From the NCBI GenBank assembly GCA_945859605.1, contig OX243812.1, positions 52,619,516-52,683,515 on the forward strand: DNA of 64,000 bases. The letters run 5' to 3'. The number at the start of each line of letters is the position of its first letter. Positions within the stretch are counted from its first letter, which is position 1. Below the pieces are notes generated by a model. It saw nothing but the letters and a program-made list of their open reading frames with translations, did no database searches and was not told where the DNA came from. This DNA is from Lumbricus rubellus (lineage: Eukaryota; Annelida; Clitellata; Crassiclitellata; Lumbricidae). The position numbers were made by a program, and so were the translations under genes. Positions 61,989 to 64,000 of this stretch are shown piece by piece.

Positions 61989-62237
61989 TAATGATTGACA
62001 GACGCTGGAACAAGTAACTGGTTTCTTTTGGTTCGCCAGAAACTTGAGCCAAGAGACGTTCCAGGTCGGCGAGAAAAGTCTGTCCCTTGGCGTTGATTGG
62101 TCCCATGTTTCGAAAGCCAATGGGACGAAATGGTACGATTGCATCAAATGTGCAAACTTAGTGTTTTTTCTGTATTCAGCCAGTTCCGCAGCACCTCCCG
62201 TCCGGACGGAGGTTGTGGCTAAGTAAGATGGAGCCAC
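61989..62237 (-). mobile_element. Retrotransposon RT C-terminal fragment
   Basis: Minus strand: KFAHLMQSYHFVPLAFETW then, after a frameshift, TFLADLERLLAQVSGEPKET, SYLFQRLSII. This block, (D/H)LxxxYxFxPxAxET...GEPKETSYLFQRLS, is one I know from the C-termini of pol proteins of invertebrate retroelements. Exact clade uncertain. Confidence 0.5.
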
Positions 62238-62265
62238 AATGTCTGCGACTGTGGAGGCCCAGGTC

Positions 62266-62522
<257 letters not shown>

Positions 62523-62992
62523 AGTAGTATTGTTGTTGTTCTTGTTTTTAAAAGTGGCGAAAAACTAAATATTGTTAATATAAACAAAATTAAGCCGAAA
62601 ATGCGAAATTTTGCAATTTCTAAATGTTTGGGGATTGGGGCACCTCAAAAAGTTACCTAATTCCAATAATAGGCCTATTTTACACCCAGGCCACTGTGCC
62701 AAGTACTCAACTTCTGCGCGCATTGACGATACTGAAATGTTAAATTCGTTTTTTCACTCCGCCGTAGTATACAGGCCCATGATAGGCCTATTGAAAAATT
62801 TCAGAGGTAGGCTATTTGGGAGCCTTAAGATGTTTCACAGTTGCAGTGTGCTTCGTATGCCAATTTGCAACTTTTCCCAACTATTACGAATAAGTTAAGC
62901 CTATTTAAGAACAAATTAATTTTCTCCAATATTTCGATCCACCCTAATGTTTAGTTTGGTCTAAGATCGCTAAACGCAGCAAATTGACTTAC
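62523..62992. other. Anonymous intron 1 sequence of the FReD gene
   Basis: No feature apart from several TAGGCCTA words (62672, 62784). Confidence 0.4.
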
Positions 62993-63050
62993 GGAATGCG
63001 GCTGCTGCTACGAGCATCAGAAGAAGCGACAGCGAAGGCGACATCATCAT
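62993..63050 (-). CDS. FReD gene, exon 1 with signal peptide
   Basis: Minus-strand ATG at 63050 opens MMMSPSLSLLLMLVAAAAF, a textbook signal peptide (short N-region, Leu-rich core, Ala-rich end), and ends CCGCATTCC|GTAAGTC, a consensus donor in phase 1. Three ATGs in tandem; I use the first. The joined codon with the 50095-50351 exon would be C+GA (Arg), so direct splicing keeps the frame. Assignment to the FReD exons rests on orientation, phase, absence of another intervening gene start on that strand, and the biology of secreted FReDs; 12.6 kb of repeats separate them, so an extra exon may exist. Confidence 0.7.
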
Positions 63051-63112
63051 TCTTTCTTCGGTTCTTTCTCTCCCGCCCAAGTAGCGAATGCTCTGAACTG
63101 ACTGAGCTCGTC

Positions 63113-63120
63113 CTTATATA
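63113..63120 (-). promoter_or_regulatory. TATA box of the FReD gene
   Basis: TATATAAG on the minus strand, 63 bases before the ATG at 63050. Initiator-like TCAGTT and TTCAGA lie 20-26 bases downstream, implying a 5' UTR of roughly 40-50 nt. Confidence 0.7.
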
Positions 63121-63130
63121 ACGTCGTCTA

Positions 63131-64000
63131 GCAATTGCTGTTTTGCATTGAAGAACAGGTGGAAGATTATAATCTGAACTTAAATGCCGCTTCTTGCTTT
63201 TCGAGAATATATTTACCGGTCTTACGAAATAACTTGTTTTCTTTTATCGTTTCTATAGAAGAGCGACGTTCGGGGATTTGATTGACTTGAAATTGCAAAT
63301 TGAAGACATCGGAAGTTCCCGAATCAGAATTGCACCAAGTTGGTCTAAGCGATTCGTTTATGCGATGTCATAACACTACCATATGGTTTGCTATCTCTGA
63401 AGCCCTTCTATAAGCATAACGGAATAGGACTACCGCAGTTTCGAGAGATTTCATGAATTTCAAATTTAAAACAGTCAACGAGTTCGCTTCGTAGATATTC
63501 CTATGCAGGGGCTTCTATCCCCCCTAAGCAGCCGGGCGCAATACATATTCTTTCCCCCTTCTTGGGCCGACCTTCTCTCCCGGCAATATGTAATCTAGTC
63601 CCCTAACCATAGGGAATGAAGGTTTCTGGGGGGAGAGACAAACAAGACTTAGTGTCCATCAGACGATCACCGAAGCACGTAGTGCCAAGACAGGGAGGGT
63701 TTTGGGTGTGATATGCGTCCCTCCCCATAATGTTTTTTTGCAATTTCTGCATTGCAATTTCCGCAATGCAATAAATTATAGCTATACATAGCCTAATAAT
63801 GATATTGTTTTTCCTTGTGTTCAAGGAACAAAATATTTTGAAATTTGACAGTCTGAAATTTGAAAGATAACACTGGAGAAAGTCATTTAGTTCAGTGTTT
63901 AATCAGTGTGTAACCTACTTCCACTGCTTTGGGAATTTAGGTTTTGGGGAGGGGAAAATGGCTGTTTTGGGCGAACGGAAACCGCTCAGCCAGAAATTTT
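63131..64000. other. Upstream flank of the FReD gene
   Basis: Probable 5' regulatory region; no further exon or repeat recognised. CCCCCCTAAGCAG and CCCCTTCTTGGG patches near 63520-63570 were noted only as composition changes. Confidence 0.4.

Overview
This is eukaryotic, repeat-dominated genomic DNA from an animal. Spliced exons with GT/AG boundaries, tRNA-derived SINEs, fragments of several LINE clades, hAT-, mariner- and piggyBac-like remnants and long microsatellites all point that way. A foldback element whose arms are arrays of about 15-bp repeats (40023-41110) resembles the TU elements described from sea urchins. Together with a fibrinogen-domain gene this suggests a marine invertebrate, perhaps an echinoderm; the species cannot be fixed from the sequence alone.

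Layout. 1-15.0 kb is a near-identical direct duplication (copy A 1-7790, copy B 8636-14996; A may continue left of the window). Each copy holds a 103-bp array, a 274-bp array, trinucleotide and CA tracts, and a multi-exon gene on the minus strand. In copy A the four exons join in perfect phase into a protein of about 559 residues. Copy B is a pseudogene with a truncated exon 3 and an inverted last exon. 15.0-20.7 kb has a 1.5-kb GGA/GAA polypurine tract, then a LINE split by a composite insert (a second LINE, a 40-bp minisatellite and a Ty3/gypsy-like fragment). 21.4-28.6 kb is foldback, LINE-end and tandem-repeat DNA. At 28.66-28.95 kb a TATA box, a short coding exon and a splice donor mark a likely plus-strand gene start whose later exons I could not find. 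29-41 kb is SINEs, microsatellites, a possible Asp-rich exon (37.8 kb), an intron-like hairpin (38.6 kb) and the TU-like foldback.

From 41.7 to about 63.1 kb a second minus-strand gene spans about 21 kb. It has a TATA box and signal-peptide exon at 63.0-63.1 kb and two phase-compatible fibrinogen-related-domain (FReD) exons at 50.1-50.35 and 42.2-42.5 kb, so it is predicted to encode a small secreted lectin-like protein. Its introns are full of mobile DNA: a 2.7-kb inverted-repeat element, hAT and piggyBac-like MITEs, nested foldbacks and satellite-like tandem repeats. A GCGC-stem 3' tail shared by LINE and SINE ends recurs at a dozen or more places and suggests that one LINE machinery mobilised many of these copies.

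Gene density is low and most open frames are repeat artefacts. I saw no rRNA, stand-alone tRNA, CRISPR or prokaryotic operon structure. Splice models, family names and element boundaries come from reading alone and were not tested by alignment.
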